NCBI GenBank assembly: GCA_013423325.1
Contig: BLJB01000125.1
Coordinates: 148,702-212,701 of the forward strand
DNA: 64,000 nt
Reading direction: 5' to 3'
DNA from: Usnea hakonensis
Lineage: Eukaryota > Ascomycota > Lecanoromycetes > Lecanorales > Parmeliaceae
Numbering within the stretch: the first letter of the stretch is position 1; each line of letters opens with the position of its first letter. The position numbers and the translations under genes were made by a program. Shown piece after piece: positions 55,824 to 64,000 of this stretch. Under the pieces are notes generated by a model that worked only from the letters and a program-made list of their open reading frames with translations, made no database searches and was not told the DNA's origin.

Positions 55824-57837
55824 CTAAGCACCCACACCCACACAATAATAGTACTCAGCCCAGAAGTCCTTATCGCAATTCGCCCCACCTGCCCCCAACG
55901 CCGCGTTCCAGGCATACAACTCCTCCGGCGTGACATTATTCGCCTGCGAGAACTGGGCGCAGGAGTCCCCCCCCGTGGCCTGCGCGTATTTGTTGCATGC
56001 GGTCGAGATGCCTGTTTGTGTGGGCGAGGGCGCACTCGGTGCACCACCAGCCTTGGTGGCGGGTGAGGAGGTCGATGCTGGCGATGGAGGGGCGCTGTTT
56101 GATAGAATCGTGGTTGTTGAAGATGGGCTGGCGGAGGTGGTGGTGTTTGTAGCGGTGGTGCCACTTGAATTGGTGGCTGCGACTGCGCTACCGCTCCCAT
56201 CGCTCCCGACGCGGGCTTGCCCGGCGGCGTTGGCGCTGCCTGAGGGTGCGGAGAGAGGTGTGTAGAAGCCGTTGGGGGGACTGGCGCAGACGTAGTCTCC
56301 TGTTGTTGGCTGGTCGCAGAGCCCGTTGATGTTTGGGTTCCAGTTCAGAAATTGCACGACTGTGACGCTGATTGTGTCTGTTGAACAGGAGCTCGCTAGT
56401 GATTCGCTAGCATGCTGTCAGCTTGTGCCTATGAAGATTTTCTTAAAAGTCGCTCACCACGTCGCATTTGCGGGGACGGTTTTGAGAGTGCATGCCGCGG
56501 GGACGCACACTGGAGCTGTTAAGCTACAGTCATCGTTGCCTATCGCTGATTGAAGGTCGCCTGTAGTGACGCTGTATGCTTGTGCAAGATCATTGCAACT
56601 TCTTCGGGTATTAGAAGGCTGGATCAGTTGCCCTTGGCATGTATTATTGATGGCGCTAGTGCCATTGACAGAGGTACTGTTCATAGGGTAGGGCCCATGC
56701 ATAGTCGTGTTCATAGAGTAGGGCCCATGAATGGTAGTGTTGCCCGCAGGAATGGTTGCATTGTTCGTCCCAAAATTTAACCCTGGTCCTGGGGGAAGGG
56801 CAGTTTCATACTTAGGAGGCGCTCGGATTACGAGGTCAGGCATCGTTGCATTACACACGTCTATAATATCCTGGTACTGGGATATCAGGTAGTCCGAATA
56901 ATCACTGTCGGGCAGATATGGCGAAGATATCCGTCGGAAGTACATCTGTAGGAAACAATCGCTGCAAAGCTACTGAGATTTAGCTTTGCGCCATTGATAC
57001 GGTGGTTCGAAGGTGGTCTCACCATATCATTGTCATACAGGTTGGCAATACGGTCATTCTCGGTGGTTTCGGAGCATAAGGGATTGGTGGAATTATTGTC
57101 ACAGTTCGGCTCGATGGTGTCTGAGCCAATCCATTCTTGGGATTCAAGTAAACACCATGTTGTCGTGGTGGAATTTGTTCCGGAATTGCTTGTAGCTGAG
57201 GTCGAAGAACTCCTGCCAGCAGAGTTCGAGATCGAAGAATTCCAACCAGCAGGACTCGAGATCGAAGAATTCCAACCAGCAGAACTCGAAATAGAAGTAT
57301 TATATTTTGAGCTCGAATTCGAGGAGTCCGAGCTCGAGCTACATTCCCGTCAACGTTAAGAAAACTCAGGTGTGAAAGAGGACCGAAGACCCGAATACTT
57401 ACCTAGATTGCAAGCACGCAATATGAAGACCATCATAATACCTTCCCGACACAGAATCGACTTCCACCAACTTACCATACACTGCTATACTCTCGCCGTC
57501 ACACCTTCTCTGGACATCGGCATTCCATTCCCCTGCCGATCTTGCGCAATCTAAAGTACAGAGGTCCGAGACATTAGTCTCAGACCACCAATAGCTGTCT
57601 ACCGAGTTTGCCCAGAGGAACAGGTCTTGATCGCAAGTCACCGTTGTATTACTGCTTGACATCAGCGCCGCGAGGGCATGGTTTTGGGATGGATCACAGC
57701 ACATACAGAGCGTCCAGACAGTTGGCGCTAATGCCAAAAGCTTTGGCAAGGTTGTCCGGGTTCACGGTGGGGTATAGGTGGAATGCGGACGCCGAGGACA
57801 GGAGCAGCAAGACAGTGGGAAGGTACTGAGTAGTCAT
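55824..57837 (-). CDS. Secreted multi-LysM protein
   Basis: Exons 57837-57707, 57651-57403, 57338-57023, 56945-56458 and 56406-55824 give 588 residues; all introns are GT-AG with matching phase. A signal peptide (MTTQYLPTVLLLLSSASAF) leads to an N-terminal Cys-containing region (TVTCDQDLFLWANSVDSYWW). A Ser-rich linker with tandem repeats and a Thr/Asn-rich linker follow. LysM-like units lie at about 347-386 (CNDLAQAYSVTTGDLQ), 394-442 (CESLASSC...VQFLNWNPNINGLC) and 528-588 (CNKYAQATGGDSCAQFSQAN, ELYAWNAALG). LysM domains bind chitin oligomers or other GlcNAc glycans, so the protein should act outside the cell in wall protection, chitin sequestration or co-operation with the chitinase. It is divergent from the GH18 gene at 59104, a pairing known for this chitinase class in ascomycetes. 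Confidence 0.88.
57198..57300 (-). repeat. 30-bp-type tandem repeat in LysM linker
   Basis: Three imperfect units with core TCCAACCAGCAG(A/G)ACTCGA encode SSAGWNSSISS-like peptide (SAGWNSSIS, PAGWNSSIS, SAGRSSSTS). They lie in exon 3 of the LysM gene and make a potential O-glycosylated, length-variable linker. Confidence 0.65.
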
Positions 57838-59103
57838 TGTAGGGTATGGAAATACAGAAAGCGCAATTATTTGCTTTTCAAGGCAAAGAGGTGCTTTTGA
57901 TAAAGGAAAGACGGCAGATGAATGATCGCAGATGAAATATCGATGCGTGAATGGGGATGGAAAGAGTGAGATGCCAAATCAAATCCAAAGAGAGTGAGAC
58001 TGAGAAAAGAAATCAAGCAAAAATGCTGAATCGCAATCCGAGGAACTTGTTCATTATTTATCGATGAGAATACAACATACACACAGCTATCGCAAAGAGA
58101 TTCCCACAGCCTCCCCAAACACAAAACATGATGGATCGATCAAATCAATCAATCATGCAGTTCAATTCGGGAGCGCAATCGATCTCCTCGTGGTCCAACG
58201 GAATTCGTGCTTCGCCCAAGGATTCTTCCTGACCATGTGATGACCATGTGATAGGTAATTATAAATCTATATGCAGCATCGCACGTGGCTTGGCGGTGCT
58301 ATTGTGGTGTAAGGAATCAGGTCTGGATGTGGACGGAACAGTAAGCACTAATATATAGCGTTCTGTAAGGTAATCTTGCAAGAGTCAGAAACAACGTGGC
58401 ACAGCATGCCCGTTTCTGATTCCTTTCCTCCAATGATTGGGCTGTACTCGTACCTGAAACTTGGCCCATGCGGATGAAACATGTTGTGTTTGTTACTAGC
58501 TCAAAGATTCTTTAGTCTTTACCCACACTACCGCAACTAAGCATCATATTCCCCCACTATAAATGTCCGACGGCGGCGAGCTAATTCCGTATGACACAGC
58601 CTGTATGCAGGATGTGGCTTTGATAACATCTCTCCAGCTCTCTTCAAGCCCATCTAAGCTCGCTCTGTATTTTGTAAATTGTACGATTGTTTCCCTTGCT
58701 CTCTACCCCTCTCGCATCCTACAACTACAGCCATCCATCATGGACATTTTAGGACACTGTGCAAGACTATTTAAAAATCTCAAACTTTTCGTCCTCTTCC
58801 TTTCGAAAGCTGCGCCCGCGATAATGGAAGCTGGATCCGGCAGAGCGGTCTCGAGGCAGTTCTTACTCGAGATAACGACTCATAAGAGCTGGGAAATGTC
58901 TCCTTCATTCTATCATTTATATCGTGTTTTTCTTCCGTCCTAGCGCTTGACGTGCTTCTTCTCTCCCTTTTCGCAACGTTCTCTACTGCAGGTTCAGACT
59001 AATTGCAATTGTTCAAACCGATATCAACCTCCCCAACAGCTGTTGATACCAGCGTGCCGACTTCTTCTTTTCCTTGTATTTCATCACATCATAGACCATA
59101 ATC
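57838..59103. promoter_or_regulatory. Bidirectional intergenic region of LysM/chitinase pair
   Basis: 1266 bases separate the two divergent start codons. Plus frame 58563-58943 has no domain and is taken as chance. The region would hold both promoters; CT-rich stretches lie at 57995-58110 (LysM side, on the minus strand) and 58955-59090 (chitinase side). Individual factor sites are not called. Confidence 0.55.
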
Positions 59104-62100
59104 ATGCGGTTCGACATATTGGTAGCGACGTCTTCTTTCTTGGCTTCAGTTACAACAGCTGTGACTGCAACCCAGCTCAATCCCCGTGGGCAATCTTTGA
59201 ACCCGAGACTCACTGCACTGCCTTTGGGACCACGAGATCTGCCAATTGGTACTTGCAACGAGAACACGCCGTGCAGTAACAAAGCTTGCTGTAGTAAGAA
59301 AGGGTACGGCGTTCCATTACCCTGATCATCTAATGGAATTGCTAACAAACCTCCTGAAAGACTATGTGGATACTCTCCAGACTTTTGTGGTGATGGATGC
59401 GCATCCAATTGCGATGCCAAGGCCCAATGCGGGCCTTATGCCCCGAAAGATCAGCAGAAATGTCCACTCAATGTTTGCTGCTCCGAGTTTGGGCAAGTCC
59501 ATCGATCGGCTGATCCCTATTGCGAAGTCTGTACTGACAACTTCCACAGTTACTGCGGTTCTACCAGTGAGTTTTGCAACTGGAAAGGCTGCGATACCAC
59601 GTATGGAGGGTGTGGCGCTGCCCCTCGCCCTTCCTGCAGCGGTGGCACCAGTGTCAGCAAACGAACAATCGGCTACTACGAATCATGGTCGAACACTCGC
59701 AAATGTCAGGCAGTCTCTCCGGAAAATCTGAAGTTGGACGGCTTTACACATATCAATTTTGCTTTCTCGTTCTTCGATCCTTCCTCTTTTGAAATATCGC
59801 CTATGGATGCGAATGGCGGCTCACTCTATAGTCGATTTACCGCTCTTAAAGGTCAACAGACGGGGCTGCAGACCTGGATATCTGTTGGTGGGTGGTCTTT
59901 CACCGACCCCGGTCCGACTCGCGAGGCCTTTAGCGATATGGTCAGCACGTCTGGTAATCGACAGAAGTTTATCACAGGCCTAGTAAAGTTCATGGATACC
60001 TATGGCTTCGACGGCGTCGACTTGGACTGGGAGTATCCTGGTGCAGATGACCGTGGTGGCAAATCTTCGGATAGTGCGAATTACGTGCTGTTAGCTCAAG
60101 AACTCAAAGCTACCTTTGGCTCAAAATACGGCATTTCGATGACGCTGCCAACTTCTTACTGGTACCTACAGCACTTCGACGTCAAGGGTCTTCAGGATTC
60201 CATAGATTGGTTCAATTTGATGGCTTACGTATGAAGCTCCCTTCTACCCCTGTTTCATGATTTGAGCATTCACGAGAGCCCCAAGACATGGTTTGGGAGC
60301 ATCAATACTCCAGACACCTGTTCCAGGGCTTTCAAACCTGTTTGCAAGAGCATTTTCTGACCTGAGATATTCCACAGGACTTGCATGGCACCTGGGACGC
60401 CGATTCTAAATTCGTCGGACCTTATATCGCACCCCATACCAATATCACCGAAATCGACTTGGGCCTCGATCTGCTGTGGCGCGCCGGGGTTACTCCCGAT
60501 AAAGTTGTAATGGGTGAAGGCTGGTATGGCCGAAGTTTCACTCTTAAAGATCCAACATGCAACACCCCCAACGGAGTATGCCAATTTTCAGGACCGGCGA
60601 CGCCGGGACCGTGCTCCGACGCAGCCGGGATCCTCGACGACCAAGAGATTCAAGATATCATCAAGAAGGGGAACCTAAAGCCCGTATATGATGAGAAGAC
60701 AGGTGTTAAATGGATCACTTGGGATAATAACCAGTGGGTCTCATACGACGACGAAGAGACCTTTGCAAAAAAGAAGGATTTCGCAAATAGTCGATGCCTT
60801 GGTGGCCTCATGGTGTGGGCAATGGACCAGGTCGATCAAACGGGGTCAAATGGGTTGGCGCTCGCATCAGGGATCACGAAGTCGCAACAGGACGATGCTA
60901 ACCAACAGGCTTCCGATTTGGCGGCCGGGATAACTTGCTACACTGCAGGCTGCGGCGACAAATGTAAGAAGGGAACAAATCCTGTGTCCCAGATGAGTGG
61001 TCAGCCGGGGCAGCTATCCACTAGTTCGAAATGTCCAAAGGGAAAATATCAGGTCAGACACCTTTTGCGCACCCACTTTTCGTGCCTCAATATACAAGTC
61101 CTTACTGACGCTCAAAAAGTCTCTTTGTTGCGATGATGGCACCACAATGGGCAAATGCCAATGGCGCGGATACAGAGGTGTTGGACTCTCCTGCACCAGC
61201 GGGTGTGCTGAGGGCGAGACAGAAATTGTCAAAAATACCAACAATCACGGCAAAAAAGATCAAACTTGTAATGGCGGGCTTCAAAGTTATTGTTGTGCTG
61301 GCTTCAAGTCAGCCCCAACAAAAGCCCAATTGGAAGAACAGGCCGCACAACAAGCTAAAGCTGCCGCAGAGGCTACTGCTGCCAATGCTGCTCTCGATCT
61401 AGCCGCTAAAGCATTTTGCAGAGTAGCAGTCCCAGCTCTTTTAGCTCCACTCGAGCTGCTTGAAGACGCGATCCCTATCATAGGCGAAATCGCTGATATC
61501 GCAGAAGTTGCAGCGACGCCAGCAATCATTGAGGGATGTATCAAAGGCGTCGAAAAGGAGGGCAAAGCCGAATTCAAGGTTTTCGGAAAAAAGCACACTC
61601 TTGACATCAACAAGCCAACGGAAAAACCGGCTGACCCGAGACCTCCTCCAAAGACCCACGAGCCACCAAGTACGAAGAGCAAGCCATCCAAGACTAAGGA
61701 CCATCAATCAGAAACCTCACGTCACTCCGCCACTCGTTCGCCAAGCGCATCTGCAAGCCCTGAGCCGTACAGATGCTTAAAGAACGGATGTGGCGAAAGC
61801 TGCGCGTTAAAGCGTTCTGTCCGGAAGTGGGAGTCTTCGAACAGCGCGCTCGATCGACGGACCTTCTATAGTGTGGATCAGGACCGTGACGTCCAGAAGA
61901 TGAAGAACAAGAAAGGCAATAAGGATATTTCAAGTTTTGGAAGTCGAGCGACTGGCTGGATCCCATTCGATGGTTTGAATCGCAAGTCCGTCACCGCCGT
62001 TGGACTCGAAGGCTGCACTGTCATCGCAGCAATGTCCAACAAGGGCATGATAGTTTCCCACCTCTTCGAAGACGGAGAAGAAAGCCGCGGCAAAAAGGAC

Positions 62101-62562
62101 GTCAGAGACACACTGAACCCCGCAGCTATTGAAGCAACTCTAGAAGCCGTCAAAGTGGACATTCAAGCCAAGCTCGCCGCTAACCCAGGTGGCCTTGACA
62201 ATGGCCAGCTGCTTGTGATGGTACCGAGGAACGCAAGAAAGCCGAGTGTCTGGAAGTATGACACGGAGCGTTGGACCGACGTTGACAATAAGGGAAACGT
62301 CTTGAAGGGAACCGTCATCAAGGATGGGATGGTGCAACAAATCCTTGACATGGCCAAGGAAGCGACCGGTCTGACCGACATCAAGGTCGTGCCGTATATT
62401 CCTCCCAAAGATGCAGCTCAGGCTGACGAGTGGGCTGATACCGCGCATGGCACTCTCGCGGTGCAGTACGATCCGGAAAACCAGCCTGGCCAGCAAGCTC
62501 GTCAGATCTGGTGTGAGAACGAGCCAGCGTGGCCCCAGCCGTTTACATGGCCGTCGACCTGA
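59104..62562 (+). CDS. GH18 subgroup-C chitinase with chitin-binding domain
   Basis: Exons 59104-59303, 59361-59492, 59550-60228, 60378-61052 and 61120-62562 give 1042 residues. It is a secreted endo-/exochitinase; a signal peptide (FDILVATSSFLASVTTAVTA) precedes a hevein-type chitin-binding region (about 50-133: PCSNKACCSKKGLCGYSPDF, CCSEFGYCGSTSEFC). The GH18 barrel spans about 150-500 with GYYESW, WISVGGWSFTDPG, the catalytic DGVDLDWE (Glu272 proton donor, Asp268/Asp270) and GLMVWAMDQVDQTG. A second Cys-rich block (about 563-625) and a 400-residue C-terminal region typical of killer-toxin-alpha-like fungal chitinases follow. Intron 2 (59493-59549) is a GC-AG intron, 57 nt and stop-free. 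The others are GT-AG. It is divergent from the LysM gene, and probably acts on chitin of self or competitor. Bases 62563-62620 look coding in the +1 frame. Confidence 0.93.
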
Positions 62563-62876
62563 TGGAGACTACGACGATTCTGAGTGGTACAGGAGCATAA
62601 AAGGCTTCGAATGGTGTCCTCGGGTGAGTTTTCTCAAGACTGTCATCCATTCAATGAGGCTATTTAGTTGGATGAATTCGATTAGCAGACGGTCACGATT
62701 CATGAACATAGGGGTACAATACCTTAGCTCGAAGCATTGTATATATAGCGCATGTCTATTGGGCTATCATTGAGATCCTCAGAGGGACGAGAGGAATACC
62801 ATTAGCGTCCGGTAGTAGAAGAATGGAAGTGTGATTGTCAAGACCGTAATTGCTGTCAAGGGGGGATCTATGCCCA
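62563..62876. other. Convergent 3' spacer, possibly with displaced coding end
   Basis: Separates the chitinase stop from the ankyrin stop on the opposite strand. From about 62552 to 62619 the +1 frame encodes RPDGDYDDSEWYRSIKGFEW followed by CPR and then a GTGAGT donor-like site at 62620, as if an exon continued. Beyond that, nothing is recognised. Confidence 0.45.
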
Positions 62877-63829
62877 TCACCCACTGGACCCCATCTTCTC
62901 CTCCAGAATTCGGATTCCCACGTCAAACCCATAAGTTCTGGCATACTCCAATGCCGTCTGCTGCCTTTCATTCCTCACATCCAAATCCGCACCCCTCTCC
63001 AACAAGAGTCTTATCCGGTCCTCATTGCCCGACCGAATGGCCGCCTGCAATGGCGTCCCGTTCTCATCTCCGTCTCTCTTATTCATACGATGACCAAATT
63101 GAGATATGGCATTAATATCCACACCGCAATCGTCAAGGAAAAAATTCATTATTTCTCTTCGATCTTCTTCCGTGCTCGAGCTCGCGGCTTCATGAAGGGG
63201 GTTTGCGCTGGCGATTTTGGCGCCGTGCGAGAGGAGGAATTTCACGGTGGACAGCGGTCTAGTTGCGGCGGCGAGGTCTAGAGCGGTGTTGTCCCACCGC
63301 GAGCCACGGGCGTTGAGGTCGGCGGCATTGGAAATGAGAAATTCTAGCAGTGGCCGGTCGTCTAGGACGGTCCTATTGGGCGCTTAGCAGGCGTCAATTT
63401 CGTCGGAAAAAGAGGGAGGGATTGTGGGGAAGGTGGGGGGGAGGGCTGGTGGTACAGTACGAAGGGTCTGCCTCTGACGTCTCGAGAATTGACATCCCAG
63501 CCGTGATTGAGGAAAACTTGATACATGTCTGTAGAGGCGTTGGCGAGACGAGCTGCGTCACCAATATCTTCCTCTACTTTTGCCCCTCGATTAAGGAGGA
63601 GGGAGACGACTGCGACCTGGTTTGCAGAGATGGCACTGTAGAGCACTTGGCGGAGCTCGTCAAACGGGATGTCTGATGGTGCGATATGTGACTGCCATCT
63701 CGTCAAGATGGCGTCCAGCTGTCCCACGTCGCCGGATGTGGCTGCAGTGTCCGATTGGTCTAGAAAATTGGTAGGGAGCTCGGGCCCATCGGTATTTGGC
63801 GCAGGCATTGCTATACAGTGTTTTGTCAT
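62877..63829 (-). CDS. Ankyrin-repeat protein
   Basis: Exons 63829-63456 and 63372-62877 give 289 residues, start at MTKHCIAMPAPNTDG (a second Met lies 7 codons later). At least four ankyrin repeats are visible: VLYSAISANQVAVVSLLLNR; RPLLEFLISNAADLNARG; TALDLAAATRPLSTVKFLL; NGTPLQAAIRSGNEDRIRLL with GADLDVRNERQQTALEYA. The protein is a cytoplasmic/nuclear interaction scaffold by family; partner unknown. The intron uses a weak donor (CT|GTACCA) and acceptor CAATAG, the only in-frame choice I found. The gene is convergent with the chitinase; ankyrin proteins are often seen next to this chitinase class, which hints at but does not prove a link. Confidence 0.78.
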
Positions 63830-64000
63830 GGACACTGCTTCTTTTTATAGGAGTTGCAACATTCTAAGACTCGACTCTTTCGAGCTCTTGAACGAAAGGC
63901 GGCGGAACTGAATCACGGCCAAGAATTGTTGATATATTAATATGTACTGGGGCGTGCCTTCCAGTGGGTGGAAAGCTTGGGAGCCCTAGTTTCCGACTAC
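63830..64000. promoter_or_regulatory. Promoter of ankyrin-repeat gene
   Basis: Sequence upstream of the minus-strand start; no further gene starts before the window ends. No specific element called. Confidence 0.4.

Noticed and set aside
57399..57475. Intron starting at GTAAGT near 57475 in the LysM gene
   Set aside because: GTAAGTTGG matches a donor, but reading through gives YGKLVEVDSVSGRYYDGLHI, the usual family sequence, and a better donor follows at 57402.
58563..58943. 126-codon plus frame between LysM and chitinase genes
   Set aside because: No domain or signal; overlaps the expected promoter region.
59246..59731. 161-codon plus frame across chitinase exons 1-3
   Set aside because: Shadow frame of the chitin-binding exons.
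1..64000. CRISPR array, bacterial operon or prophage features
   Set aside because: The window is intron-rich fungal DNA; no regularly spaced identical repeats or Shine-Dalgarno-organised genes occur.

Overview
The window is eukaryotic and comes from a filamentous ascomycete (Pezizomycotina). Genes carry short introns (about 50-170 bases) with GTRAGT-type donors and CTGAC/CTAAC branch points. The gene set includes an APSES regulator of the StuA type, a multi-LysM protein, a subgroup-C GH18 chitinase and fungal Ty3/gypsy relics. The flavour is that of Leotiomycetes (Helotiales), but this is inferred from memory of protein families, not from a search. Coordinates in the feature table are outer limits; exon coordinates are in the evidence text.

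Layout. 1-5284: very long non-coding leader/promoter of stuA, with uORFs, a likely 5' UTR intron and low-complexity tracts. 5285-7431 (+): stuA, four exons. 9218-10090 (+): BRCT-domain protein. About 11100-26100: a gene-poor island of decayed repeats, containing a broken Ty3/gypsy element (gag, RT and integrase remain; RNase H is gone), two other integrase fragments, a Tnp2-like transposase fragment, a 2-oxoglutarate-oxygenase-like fragment and several internal duplications. 26746-27930 (-): intact ORF with an integrase-like module lacking its zinc ligands, at the island edge. 30834-32228 (-): conserved-looking unknown protein. 33246-35085 (-): five-exon MFS transporter. 37161-38124 (-): Ser/Thr-rich single-pass membrane protein. 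38988-40043 (-) and 40453-41046 (+): divergent unknown pair. 42850-44120 (+): five-exon aldo/keto reductase. 45123-49258 (+): 1343-residue MIT-domain protein. 50533-51423 (+): alpha/beta hydrolase, followed by a homopolymer-rich stretch with two undetermined bases and a hydrolase remnant. 52731-53120, 53449-54149 and 54467-54877 (all -): mitochondrial-type small membrane protein, multi-pass membrane protein, EthD-like protein. 55824-57837 (-) and 59104-62562 (+): divergent LysM protein and LysM-partner-type chitinase. 62877-63829 (-): ankyrin-repeat protein, convergent with the chitinase.

How the genes work together. The one clear functional unit is the LysM/chitinase divergent pair, both secreted chitin-directed proteins sharing a 1.27 kb intergenic region; the ankyrin gene may belong with it. 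StuA would be a developmental regulator, not specifically tied to its neighbours. The rest are independent single genes. The most notable sequence-level observations are two in-frame introns without stops (54 nt inside the StuA APSES domain; 57 nt GC-AG in the chitinase chitin-binding region), a 507-nt ATG-less open frame joined to the front of stuA, and C-to-T type stop formation in a tandem repeat that looks like repeat-induced mutation.
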